Positions 46,358 to 54,073 of a stretch of 64,000 nucleotides of DNA are shown one piece after another. A program made the position numbers and the translations under genes. The notes beneath the pieces were generated by a model. The model worked only from the letters and a program-made list of their open reading frames with translations, had not been told where the DNA came from and searched no databases. The DNA lies in the NCBI RefSeq assembly GCF_008085905.1, contig NZ_VSFF01000002.1, positions 434,001 through 498,000 of the forward strand, written 5' to 3'. Positions within the stretch are counted from its first letter, which is position 1, and every line of letters starts with the position of its first letter. The stretch comes from Actinomadura syzygii (GTDB lineage Bacteria > Actinomycetota > Actinomycetes > Streptosporangiales > Streptosporangiaceae).

Positions 46358-48643
46358 CTAACGGGTCTGCGGACGAGGGAGCCGGACGGTCTTGGATGCG
46401 GCGCTGTTCGAGGCGGCGCTGTTCGAGGCGGCGACGATCCGGAGGTCGAGCACCCGCACGCCGCGCCCCCGAGGCAGGACGGCGACCGGGTTCAGGTCGA
46501 TCTCCACCGCCGCCTCGCGCAGGTCGGCGGCGAGCCGCGCGACGCGCGGGACGAGGTCGGCGAACGCGTCGGCGTCGGCGGGCGGGGCGCCGCGATAGCC
46601 CGCGAACAGGCGGGCGAGGGGCGTCCCGGCGACCATGCGGCGGACGTCGTCCGGCGACACGGGCGGCAGCGCCAGCGCCGGGTCGGGCTGCAGCTCGACC
46701 AGCGTCCCGCCCGCGCCGAGCGCCAGGACCTGCCCGAACACCGGGTCGGGCACGCAGCCGACGAACGCCTCCACGCCGCCCGCGACCAGTTCCTCCACGA
46801 CGACCTGCGGGGCGGGCTCGCCGAGGTGGCGCGCCACCGACGCCGTGACCGCCTCGTACGCCGCCCGCACCTCCGCCGGAGTGGACGGCCCGACCACGAC
46901 CCCGCCGACGTCGCTCTTGTGGACGACCTTCGGCGACGCCGTCTTCACCACGACCGGGAACCCGATCGAGTCCGCCGCCGCGACCGCCTCGTCCGCCGAC
47001 TCGGCGACGATCCGCTCAGGCAGCGGCAGCCCGTACCGCTCGGCCAACTCGGCGAGCACGTCCTGGGAGACCTGCCCTCTCGCCTCCAGCGCGGGCAGCA
47101 CGTCCCGCAGGGCCGCCGGGTCCGGACGCGGCGGCTCCGCCACGGCGACCGGGTTGTGCGTGGCGGCGGCCGTGACGGCGGCGATCGCGGCCATCCCGGC
47201 GCGGGTGCCGTGCACGACGGGGATGTCGGATCCGGCGAGTGCCTCGGCGGCGAACGGGTGCAGCCCGCCGCCGTAGTTGGACAGCACCATGACCGGCGTC
47301 CCGGACCGCTCCCGGACGCCCGGCAGCGTCGCCAGCAGCCGGGAGTAGGACGTGGCGAGCCGGTCGCCCAGCGCGGGCGGCGCGTCCAGGATCACCGTGA
47401 CGAGGTCGACGCCCGGGTCTCCGGCGACGGCCGCCGCGAGCCGTCCGAACCGGTCGGGGTCCCCGACGAGTTGGCCGGTGCCGTCGAGCGGGTTGGCGAT
47501 CGTCGCGAAGTCCGGCAGGATCTCCGCGAGCTCCTCGCGAGTGCCCGCTGCCAGGTCGGCCAGCCGCACCGCCCCGTCTTCCGTGTTCTCTGTGGAGGGA
47601 CGACCCCCCACGCCCCCCGGAGCGCCCTTGTGAACGCCGAAGTCCGCCGCCATATCCGAGACGAGCCCGATCTCGCCGCCGGACAGGCCGACGAACGCGA
47701 CCCGGTTCCCCTTCGGACGGGTGTGCAGGGTCGACAGCGCGACGAGCGCCTCCGTCAGCTCGTCGAAGTCGGTGACCGGCACGATCCCGGCCCGGCGGCA
47801 GAACGCCGCGTAGGCCCGCGCGTCCCCGGCGATCGCGCCGGTGTGGGACGCGACGTTCCGCGCGCCGAGTTCCGTCCGGCCGACCTTCAGCGCGACCACG
47901 GCGACGCCGTTGTCGTGGCCCTTCCGCACCGCAGCCAGGACGCCTTCGGCGTCGCTGAGGCCCTCGACCACGATCCCGACCGCGCGGGTCGACGGGTCCT
48001 GGACGAAGTAGTCCAGGTAGTCGGCCAGCCCGGTCACGGTCTCGTTGCCGCTGGACACGACGTAGGAGAACCCGAGCCGTCCCGAGCCCGCGAGCAGGAT
48101 GCAGCCGGAGCCCGACTGCGACACGACGGCGACCGGGCCGGGCCGCAGGTCCGCCCCGAAGTCGGTGCCGGTGAGCCACAGGTCGCGGCCCGGGTTGAAC
48201 GCGCCCAGGCAGTTCGGGCCGACCAGGCTCATGCCGTGCCGCGCGGCGAGGCCGCGCAGCTCGGCGGCCCGCGCCGCGCCGTCCGCGGTCTCCTCGAACC
48301 CCGAGGCGAACACGACCGCGCCCCGGCAGCCCTTCTCGCCCGCCTGCCGGACGACCTCGGTCACCGTCCCGGCGGGCGTGCAGACCAGCGCCACCGACGG
48401 GGTGTCGGGGACGTCGGCGAGCGTCGGGTACACGGGGACGCCGTCGACGTCCCGGCCGCTCGGATGCACGCCGTACACGCCGCCGCCGAACCCCGACCGG
48501 CGCAGGTTCGCGAGGATCCGGCCGCCGGTCGAGCCCGGTCGCTCCGACAGCCCGACGATCACCACGCTCTTCGGGTTCAGCAGGTCGTGCAGGGCGGGCT
48601 GGCGGTACGTCCCGTCACCGGTCCCGCCGCCGTCACTTCTCAT
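46358..48643 (-). CDS. ADP-forming acyl-CoA ligase (acetate-CoA ligase family)
   Basis: A 761-residue NDP-forming acyl-CoA synthetase with both subunits fused. The N-terminal CoA-binding domain has SVVIVGLSERPGSTGG, the active-site histidine is in ASHTGAIAG, and a C-terminal ATP-grasp domain has PVVVKTASPKVVHKSDVGGV. No acetyltransferase domain follows. Two oddities: a Gly/Pro/Thr-rich insertion around GGVGGRPSTENTEDG between domains, and a C-terminal tail with AASNS repeats encoded by tandem DNA repeats. It overlaps the ATPase gene upstream by 11 bp. Confidence 0.87.
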   Translation of the reverse strand: MRSDGGGTGDGTYRQPALHDLLNPKSVVIVGLSERPGSTGGRILANLRRSGFGGGVYGVHPSGRDVDGVPVYPTLADVPDTPSVALVCTPAGTVTEVVRQAGEKGCRGAVVFASGFEETADGAARAAELRGLAARHGMSLVGPNCLGAFNPGRDLWLTGTDFGADLRPGPVAVVSQSGSGCILLAGSGRLGFSYVVSSGNETVTGLADYLDYFVQDPSTRAVGIVVEGLSDAEGVLAAVRKGHDNGVAVVALKVGRTELGARNVASHTGAIAGDARAYAAFCRRAGIVPVTDFDELTEALVALSTLHTRPKGNRVAFVGLSGGEIGLVSDMAADFGVHKGAPGGVGGRPSTENTEDGAVRLADLAAGTREELAEILPDFATIANPLDGTGQLVGDPDRFGRLAAAVAGDPGVDLVTVILDAPPALGDRLATSYSRLLATLPGVRERSGTPVMVLSNYGGGLHPFAAEALAGSDIPVVHGTRAGMAAIAAVTAAATHNPVAVAEPPRPDPAALRDVLPALEARGQVSQDVLAELAERYGLPLPERIVAESADEAVAAADSIGFPVVVKTASPKVVHKSDVGGVVVGPSTPAEVRAAYEAVTASVARHLGEPAPQVVVEELVAGGVEAFVGCVPDPVFGQVLALGAGGTLVELQPDPALALPPVSPDDVRRMVAGTPLARLFAGYRGAPPADADAFADLVPRVARLAADLREAAVEIDLNPVAVLPRGRGVRVLDLRIVAASNSAASNSAASKTVRLPRPQTR
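46398..46427. repeat. 15-bp tandem repeat in ligase C-terminus
   Basis: GCGGCGCTGTTCGAG occurs at 46398-46412 and 46413-46427, with a partial third copy after it. In the minus-strand ligase it encodes the AASNS repeats of the tail, so length variation between strains would be tolerated in frame. Confidence 0.7.
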
Positions 48644-49784
48644 GGGGCACCGCCGCCACCTGGGTGGTGTCGAGGTAGGCGGTCAGCGTCCCGCCGTGCC
48701 GGATCGCCTCGCGGGCGTCGCGCGGGAGGGTGGCGCGCAGCGTCACGCCCTCGGCCGTGCGGACCGTGACCCGGACGGAGTTGCCCAGGTACAGGTCGTC
48801 GAGCACCACCAGTTCGAGGCGCGCGGGCGCGGCCCCGGCGGGCACCAGGCTCAGCGCCTCCTCGGGGATGCTGAGCCCGACGCGCTCGGCCCGCTCCAGC
48901 GGCTGCCCGCACACGACGTCCATGTCGCATCCGGCGAACGCGACCCGCGCCCGCTCGCCGCTGACCTCGGACAAGGCCGCCTCGGCGACGTTGTGCCCGC
49001 CGAAGAAGCTCGCGACGAACCCGGTGCGCGGACGGGTGTACAGCTCCTCGGCCGTCCCGACCGCGTCGATGCGCCCGTCGTGCATGATGACGATCCAGTC
49101 CGAGAGGGTCAGCGCCTCCTCGCGGTCGTGCGTGACGTAGACGGTCGTCGCCGCGGCCTCCTGGTGCAGCCGCCGCAGCTCCACCGCCATGCGCATGCGC
49201 AGCTCGCGGTCGAGGGCGCCGAGCGGCTCGTCCATCAGCAGGAGCTGCGGCCGGAACGCCAGCGCCCGCGCCACCGCGACCCGCTGCTGCTGCCCGCCGG
49301 ACAGCTCGCGCGGGAGGCGTCCGCCCAGCTCGCCGAGGCCGACGAGCTCCAGCATCTCGGCCACCCGCCGCGCGCGGTCGGCCTTCGGCCAGCGGCGCAT
49401 CTTCAGCCCGTAGGCGATGTTGTCCGCGGCCGTCATGTGCGGGAACAGCGCGTAGTTCTGGAACACCATCCCGATCTCGCGCGACGCGGGCGGGACGCGG
49501 GTGACGTCCCGGCCGTCGATGAGGATCTCGCCCTCGTCGGGCGCGAGGAACCCGGCGACGAGCCGCAGGATCGTCGTCTTGCCCGACCCGCTCGGCCCGA
49601 GCACGGTGACGAAGTTGCCCCGGTCGGCGACCAGGTCGATGCCGCGCAGCGCCTCCGTCCCGCCGAACCGCTTGATCAGCCCGCGCAGTTCCAGCCCGGC
49701 CCGCGCGGGCGGGGCGGCGGCGCCGGAGGTCCCGGGCTCCGCCGCGACCTCCGGCCGCGGCTCCTTGCGTGCCCTGACGTTCAT
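48633..49784 (-). CDS. ABC transporter ATP-binding protein, PotA type
   Basis: A 383-residue ATPase of the spermidine/putrescine-iron class. Walker A is LGPSGSGKTTILR, signature LSGGQQQRVAVARAL, Walker B LLLMDEPLGALD, and the switch histidine VTHDREEAL. A C-terminal TOBE domain covers about 300-380. It serves the two permeases and binding protein encoded upstream on the same strand. The start MNVRARK is followed by a Pro/Ala-rich leader; the ribosome site GGAGGAAG lies upstream in the permease end. Confidence 0.88.
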   Translation of the reverse strand: MNVRARKEPRPEVAAEPGTSGAAAPPARAGLELRGLIKRFGGTEALRGIDLVADRGNFVTVLGPSGSGKTTILRLVAGFLAPDEGEILIDGRDVTRVPPASREIGMVFQNYALFPHMTAADNIAYGLKMRRWPKADRARRVAEMLELVGLGELGGRLPRELSGGQQQRVAVARALAFRPQLLLMDEPLGALDRELRMRMAVELRRLHQEAAATTVYVTHDREEALTLSDWIVIMHDGRIDAVGTAEELYTRPRTGFVASFFGGHNVAEAALSEVSGERARVAFAGCDMDVVCGQPLERAERVGLSIPEEALSLVPAGAAPARLELVVLDDLYLGNSVRVTVRTAEGVTLRATLPRDAREAIRHGGTLTAYLDTTQVAAVPHEK

Positions 49785-50638
49785 ACCTTCCTCCGCAGCA
49801 GGAATGCGAGCGAGCCGACGACACCGGTGCCCGCCATGAGCAGGGTCGCGATCGCGGTGATGTTGGGATCGAGTCCCGTCTTGACGTTGTCGAAGATGGC
49901 CTTCGGGAGGGTGACCGTCCCGGGGCCGCCGAGGAAGTTGATCAGTACCGCCTCGTCGAAGCTCGTGATGAACGCGAAGATGTAGGACGCGCCGATCGCG
50001 GGCAGCAGCAGCCGCAGCGTGATCCCGACCATCGCGCGCGGCCGGGACGCGCCGAGCGTCATCGCGACCAGCTCGGTCTCGGCGGGCAGCCGCGCCATCG
50101 CCGACCCGAGGATCAGCAGGACGAACGGCAGCCCGTGCACCGCGTACGTCAGCACCAGCGCCGCCATGTTGCTGGTCAGCCTGAACTGCACGAACAGCGT
50201 GTACAGCGCCACCGCGTACGCGACGCCGGGGATCACCAGCGGGCTCAGCCCGATCGCCTGGAGCAGCCCCTTCAGCCGCAGCCGCGACCGGTGCAGCGCG
50301 AACACCGCCGGGATGCCGATCAGCAGCGCGAGCGCCGCCGACACGGTCGCCAGCTTGAACGACAGCACCATCGCGTCGATCCAGGTGTCCGAGCCGAGGA
50401 ACGACCGGTACTGGCGCAGCCCCCACGACTTCGGCGGGAACTGGAGCACCTCCGCGTTGGAGAACGACAGCACGACGACGCACACGATCGGCACGCCGAG
50501 GAAGAACACGGCGAGGCCGCGCACGACCAGGTCGGCGGCGCGCATGCCGCGGGCGAGGGCCCGGCGTCCGACCGTGTCGAGCACGACCCGCGCCGGCGCG
50601 GCCCGCGCGGTGGACGAGGACAGGGTGTCGGTCGTCAT
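49781..50638 (-). CDS. ABC transporter permease, PotC type
   Basis: A 285-residue permease with about six membrane segments. The EAA-type loop is ELVAMTLGASRPRAMVGITL. The start ATG at 50638 has AAGGAG seven bases upstream. That ribosome site lies at the edge of the inserted element at 50651-51966, which now separates this gene from its PotB partner. Removing the element restores a 4-bp ATGA overlap with potB, so translation of this gene was probably coupled before insertion. Confidence 0.87.
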   Translation of the reverse strand: MTTDTLSSSTARAAPARVVLDTVGRRALARGMRAADLVVRGLAVFFLGVPIVCVVVLSFSNAEVLQFPPKSWGLRQYRSFLGSDTWIDAMVLSFKLATVSAALALLIGIPAVFALHRSRLRLKGLLQAIGLSPLVIPGVAYAVALYTLFVQFRLTSNMAALVLTYAVHGLPFVLLILGSAMARLPAETELVAMTLGASRPRAMVGITLRLLLPAIGASYIFAFITSFDEAVLINFLGGPGTVTLPKAIFDNVKTGLDPNITAIATLLMAGTGVVGSLAFLLRRKV

Positions 50639-50715
50639 CGTTCTCCTTGAAGCGTGGAGACCCCCGCCTTCAGGCGTGGGGAGGAAACGCGGCACGGTGC
50701 CGCGGGGATGCGAAC

Positions 50716-51843
50716 ATGTGTGCGATCCTTGACCGCGTGGCGCAGGTCGTGAAGCGGGCGTACAAGTACCGCTTCTACCCGACCCCCGAGCAGGCCGGAG
50801 AGCTTGCCCGGACGTTCGGTTGCGTCCGCCTCGTCTACAACATGGCGCTGGAGGAACGGTCTCGCGCCTACACCGCCGAAGGGCGAAAGGTCTCCTATGC
50901 GGAGACCTCGGCGATGCTGACGGCCTGGAAGAGAATCGACAGGCTGGCGTTCCTGTCCGAGGTGTCCTCGGTCCCGTTGCAGCAGGCCCTGCGGCACCTG
51001 CAAGCGGGGTTTGTGAACTTCTTCGCCAAGCGCGCCGGGTACCCGGCGTTCAAGTCCCGCAAGAAGTCCCGGGCGTCGGCGGAGTACACCCGGTCGGCGT
51101 TCCGCTGGCGGGACGGGAGGCTGACGTTGGCGAAGATGGACGGGCCGCTGGACATTCGCTGGTCCCGCCGGTTGCCCGAGGGTGCGCAGCCCTCCACCGT
51201 CACGGTCAGCCGGGACGCCGCGGGCCGCTGGTTCGTGTCCCTCCTGGTGGAGGAGACGATCAGCCCGCTGCCTCCCGTCGAGGCGAAGGTGGGCGTGGAC
51301 GTGGGGATCACCGCCCTGGTGGCCCTGTCCACCGGGGAGAAGGTCACCAATCCCCGGCACGAGCGGCGGGACCGGCGCAAGCTGGCCAGGGCCCAGCAGG
51401 CGCTGTCGCGCAAGGCGAGGGGGTCGAAGAACCGGGACAAGGCCCGGTGCAGGGTCGCCAGGGTGCATGCCCGGATCGCCGACCGGCGGCGGGACTTGCT
51501 GCACAAGTTCACTACTCGGCTCGTCCGTGAGAACCAAACGGTCGTGATCGAGGACCTGACCGTCGGCAACATGCTCAAGAACCATTCGCTGGCCCGCGCG
51601 ATCTGCGACGCCTCTTGGCGCGAGATGCGCGGCATGCTGGAGTACAAGACCGCCTGGTACGGCCGTGAACTCGTCGTGGTGGACCGGTGGTTCCCCAGTT
51701 CGAAGCTGTGCAGCGGGTGCGGGGCCCGGCAGGAGGCGATGCCGCTGGGCGTGCGGTCGTGGGCGTGCGCCTGCGGCGCGGTCCACGACCGGGATGTGAA
51801 CGCAGCCCGCAACATCCTCGCGGCCGGGCTGGCCGAGAGGTGA
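50716..51843 (+). CDS. tnpB: TnpB RNA-guided nuclease (IS1341-type OrfB)
   Basis: A 375-residue TnpB. The N-terminal YKYRFYPTPEQ and GCVRLVYNMAL are the family helix-turn-helix start. RuvC residues are intact: Asp195 (VGVDVGI), Glu279 (VVIEDLTVGNM) and Asp360 (HDRDVNAARNI). A zinc finger (CSGCG and later CACG) lies between the second and third. In the known TnpB mechanism the protein uses an RNA from the right end to cut a TAM-flanked target at the empty donor site. ATG 50716 is chosen; GTG 50737 gives the more standard N-terminus VAQVVKRAYKYRFYP. Confidence 0.9.
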   Translation: MCAILDRVAQVVKRAYKYRFYPTPEQAGELARTFGCVRLVYNMALEERSRAYTAEGRKVSYAETSAMLTAWKRIDRLAFLSEVSSVPLQQALRHLQAGFVNFFAKRAGYPAFKSRKKSRASAEYTRSAFRWRDGRLTLAKMDGPLDIRWSRRLPEGAQPSTVTVSRDAAGRWFVSLLVEETISPLPPVEAKVGVDVGITALVALSTGEKVTNPRHERRDRRKLARAQQALSRKARGSKNRDKARCRVARVHARIADRRRDLLHKFTTRLVRENQTVVIEDLTVGNMLKNHSLARAICDASWREMRGMLEYKTAWYGRELVVVDRWFPSSKLCSGCGARQEAMPLGVRSWACACGAVHDRDVNAARNILAAGLAER

Positions 51844-51966
51844 AACGCCTGTGGAGCTGGTGTAGGACCCCAAGGGCGCACGCCCGGCGGGCAACTGGCT
51901 GTGAAGCAGGAAACCCGACCCGCGAGGGTTGGAATCCTCCGGCTTCAGCCGTGAGGAGGAAGTCAA
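51844..51966 (+). ncRNA. candidate omega (re)RNA scaffold at the right end
   Basis: TnpB systems make a guide RNA whose scaffold overlaps the 3' end of tnpB and stops at the right end of the element, with the guide read from the flank. Here 123 bp of non-coding DNA ends in a hairpin with a TTCA loop at 51940-51951. The predicted guide would begin at 51967 in potB, next to TTGA in the empty site. No transcript evidence is available. Confidence 0.5.
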
Positions 51967-52841
51967 CCGATGGCCCTCCGCATCCGCTCCTTGCCGACCA
52001 GCCGCAGCCCGCCGAGGATGACCAGCCCGGCGACGACCAGCAGCAGCACCGAGGCGACCGCGGCCTGCGCCGGCTCGAACAGGTTGAAGATGTCGTCGGC
52101 GATCAGGCTCGCCGTGAACGGCGCCGTGGCGCCGCCGAGCAGGACCGGCGTCAGGTAGTACCCGATGCAGATCACGTAGACGATCACCGTGGAGGCGAGC
52201 AGGCCGGGCAGGGCCAGCGGCGCCACCACGTCCCGCAGCGCCCGCGTCCGCGACGCGCCCATGCTCTCCGCCGCCTGGATCAGGTTCATGTCGATCGTCA
52301 CGTACACCGCGTACAGCGGCAGCACCGCGTACGGCAGCATCTGGTAGACCATGCCCGCCACCACGGCGAACTGGGTGCGCAGCAGGTGCATCGGCTCGTC
52401 GATGACGCCGAGCCAGGTCAGGGTCCGGTTCACGACCCCGAACCGCTCGAACAGGACGGTGAAGACGTAGATCTTCATCACCGCGCCCATCCACAGCGGC
52501 ACGAACACCGCCAGCGCGATCGCCATCCGGGTCAGCCTGCTCTTCGTCGCGCGCAGCGACCAGGCCAGCACGGCGCCGACCGACACGACGATCACCGTGA
52601 CGATCAGCGAGGTGAGGCAGGTCGTCCACAGCGTGCGGCGCGCGGCCGGGCTGTGGAAGAAGTCGCTGAAGTTGCCGAACCCGTCGGGCTCGCCGAACGC
52701 CGTCCGCAGCAGCTCGACGAACGGGTAGAGGATGAACACGCCGGCGACGACGAGGAACGGCGCGATCAGCCCGAGCCCGGTCAGGCCGGAGAACGTCGAC
52801 TGCCATCCCCTGGCTCGTGTCGGTCGCCTCATCCGAAGCAT
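51963..52841 (-). CDS. ABC transporter permease, PotB type (3' end altered by insertion)
   Basis: A 292-residue permease with about six membrane segments and the EAA-like loop LIQAAESMGASRTRALRDVV. The stop codon at 51963-51965 is supplied by the right end of the inserted element. In the reconstructed empty site the reading frame continues four codons (Gln-Gly-Glu-Arg) to a TGA overlapping the potC ATG. The lost residues are at the cytoplasmic tail, so the protein is probably functional. The start has AGGAGA seven bases upstream, inside a run of four GGAGATGA repeats. Confidence 0.87.
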   Translation of the reverse strand: MLRMRRPTRARGWQSTFSGLTGLGLIAPFLVVAGVFILYPFVELLRTAFGEPDGFGNFSDFFHSPAARRTLWTTCLTSLIVTVIVVSVGAVLAWSLRATKSRLTRMAIALAVFVPLWMGAVMKIYVFTVLFERFGVVNRTLTWLGVIDEPMHLLRTQFAVVAGMVYQMLPYAVLPLYAVYVTIDMNLIQAAESMGASRTRALRDVVAPLALPGLLASTVIVYVICIGYYLTPVLLGGATAPFTASLIADDIFNLFEPAQAAVASVLLLVVAGLVILGGLRLVGKERMRRAIG

Positions 52842-52845
52842 GGGC

Positions 52846-52887
52846 TCATCTCCTGCTCATCTCCCTGCTCATCTCCTGGTCATCTCC
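52846..52887 (-). repeat. four GGAGATGA repeats ahead of potB
   Basis: On the minus strand GGAGATGA occurs four times with 11-12 bp spacing (TCATCTCC at 52846, 52857, 52869 and 52880). Each copy joins a ribosome-binding sequence to an ATGA start/stop. The nearest copy supplies the ribosome site of potB. Confidence 0.75.
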
Positions 52888-52920
52888 CATCAGTGCTCGT
52901 GGCTGGACCGGTGGGCGGGA

Positions 52921-52958
52921 CGCGCCGGCGGCCGAAGGGGGCCGCGGCCGCCGGCGCG
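52921..52958 (-). promoter_or_regulatory. intercistronic hairpin between binding protein and permease
   Basis: A perfect 13-bp stem, CGCGCCGGCGGCC at 52921-52933 with its complement at 52946-52958 and a 12-base loop, lies 7 bp past the binding-protein stop. As in other ABC operons it may partly terminate transcription or protect the upstream message, giving more binding protein than permease. Confidence 0.6.
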
Positions 52959-52965
52959 CCCGCGG

Positions 52966-54072
52966 TCAGCCGACGAGGATCTCGCGGAGCTCCTTGCCGA
53001 GCTCCTGCTGCTGCTTGGCCCCCGCCTTGCCGTCGACGAGCGTGACGCCGGTCTTGTTGATGGGCAGGTTCTCCAGCACGTCGGGCGACAGGTACTTCTG
53101 CATGTCGCGCCCGCCGGTGCCGCTGTAGATCTTCTCCGTGAACTTGGCCTGCGCCTCGCGGTGCTGCGCGTACCACTTGACGAACTCGAACGCGGCCGTC
53201 TTGTTCTTCGCGCCCTTGGGCACGCACCAGCCCTCGTCGAAGAGGAGGCCGCCGTCCCAGAAGAGCTTCAGGTCGGGGACCTGCTTCTTCGCCGAGACGA
53301 GCACCGTGTTCGGGGCCTGCATGATGCCGACCTCGCCGTCCACGACGGCCTGCTGCATCTGCGCGGGGCTGGTCGACCAGACCTGCACGTTCGGCTTGAT
53401 CTTCTTGAGCGCGTTCATGGCGCGGTTCACGTCGACCGGGAAGAACTGCTTCGGGTCGACGCCGTCGCCCTCCAGCGCGAACAGGCTCGTGAAGATCGGG
53501 TTGTTCGCCGTGATGCCGCGCGTGCCGGGGAAGTTCTTCACGTCGAAGAACTCCGACGGCTTCGTCGGACACTTCTTCACCAGCTTCGTGTTGCAGCCGA
53601 TGAGGTTCACCGTTCCGCCGTGGTCGAGGTAGTACGGCTCGGACGCGCTCGGACGGATCGCGCCGTCCGCCACCAGCGGCGTGATCGTGTCGATCAGCGA
53701 CTGCGGGAACTTCTCGAGGTTGCCGTCCAGGACGAGCTTCGAGGTGTCGCCGCCGGGCGCCTCCAGCAGGTCCCACTCGATGTTGTTGCCCGCGCGCTGC
53801 GCCGCGACCTTGGCGGCGAACCCGCCGCCGGGCGTCGCGATCGTGACCTTGATCCCGGTGTCCTTCGTGAACTGGTCGTAGAAGAACTCCTTGTTCGCGG
53901 CCGTGAACGACCCGCCCCAGCCGGCGACGACCAGGGTCTTGGAGTCGCCGCCCGAGCCGGAGTCCGAGCCGCCGCAGGCGGCGGCGCCGGTCGCGACCAT
54001 GGCGAGGGCGATCAGCGCCGCGAGCCGTCCGCGGCGGTGCCCCGTGGGGGGACGCATTCGCTGGGAAGACAT
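52966..54072 (-). CDS. ABC transporter substrate-binding lipoprotein, PotD type
   Basis: A 368-residue family 1 binding protein of the spermidine/putrescine class. The signal peptide contains a basic N-region (GHRRGRLAALIAL) and ends at a lipobox TGAAAC (about residue 33), with a Gly/Ser linker before TLVVAGWGGSFT. WVGGS-like openings of this kind and AQMQQAVVDGEVGIM are typical of PotD/AfuA-like proteins that bind cationic or organic ligands. With an amidase gene 1 bp upstream, the ligand may be an amide or amine. It is followed by a strong hairpin and then potB. Confidence 0.87.
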   Translation of the reverse strand: MSSQRMRPPTGHRRGRLAALIALAMVATGAAACGGSDSGSGGDSKTLVVAGWGGSFTAANKEFFYDQFTKDTGIKVTIATPGGGFAAKVAAQRAGNNIEWDLLEAPGGDTSKLVLDGNLEKFPQSLIDTITPLVADGAIRPSASEPYYLDHGGTVNLIGCNTKLVKKCPTKPSEFFDVKNFPGTRGITANNPIFTSLFALEGDGVDPKQFFPVDVNRAMNALKKIKPNVQVWSTSPAQMQQAVVDGEVGIMQAPNTVLVSAKKQVPDLKLFWDGGLLFDEGWCVPKGAKNKTAAFEFVKWYAQHREAQAKFTEKIYSGTGGRDMQKYLSPDVLENLPINKTGVTLVDGKAGAKQQQELGKELREILVG

Positions 54073-54073
54073 G

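Larger units (their letters stand above)
50651..51966 (+). mobile_element. tnpB-only IS200/IS605-type insertion sequence
   Basis: A 1316-bp element without terminal inverted repeats or target duplication. The left-end hairpin (50661-50681) and the right-end hairpin (about 51935-51957) share a TTCA loop and an unpaired T in the 3' arm, the hallmark of IS200/IS605 ends. The left flank is TTGA (50647-50650), the expected target/TAM type, and the right end finishes TCAA. It carries tnpB but no Y1 tnpA, so it must be moved in trans. It interrupts the operon between the two permease genes. Confidence 0.85.

Noticed and set aside
45155..48769. A 1204-codon plus-strand open frame opposite hutU, crotonase and ligase genes
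   Set aside because: The product is low-complexity and rich in Arg, Gly, Val and His; the minus strand carries well-formed enzymes with catalytic motifs over the same span.
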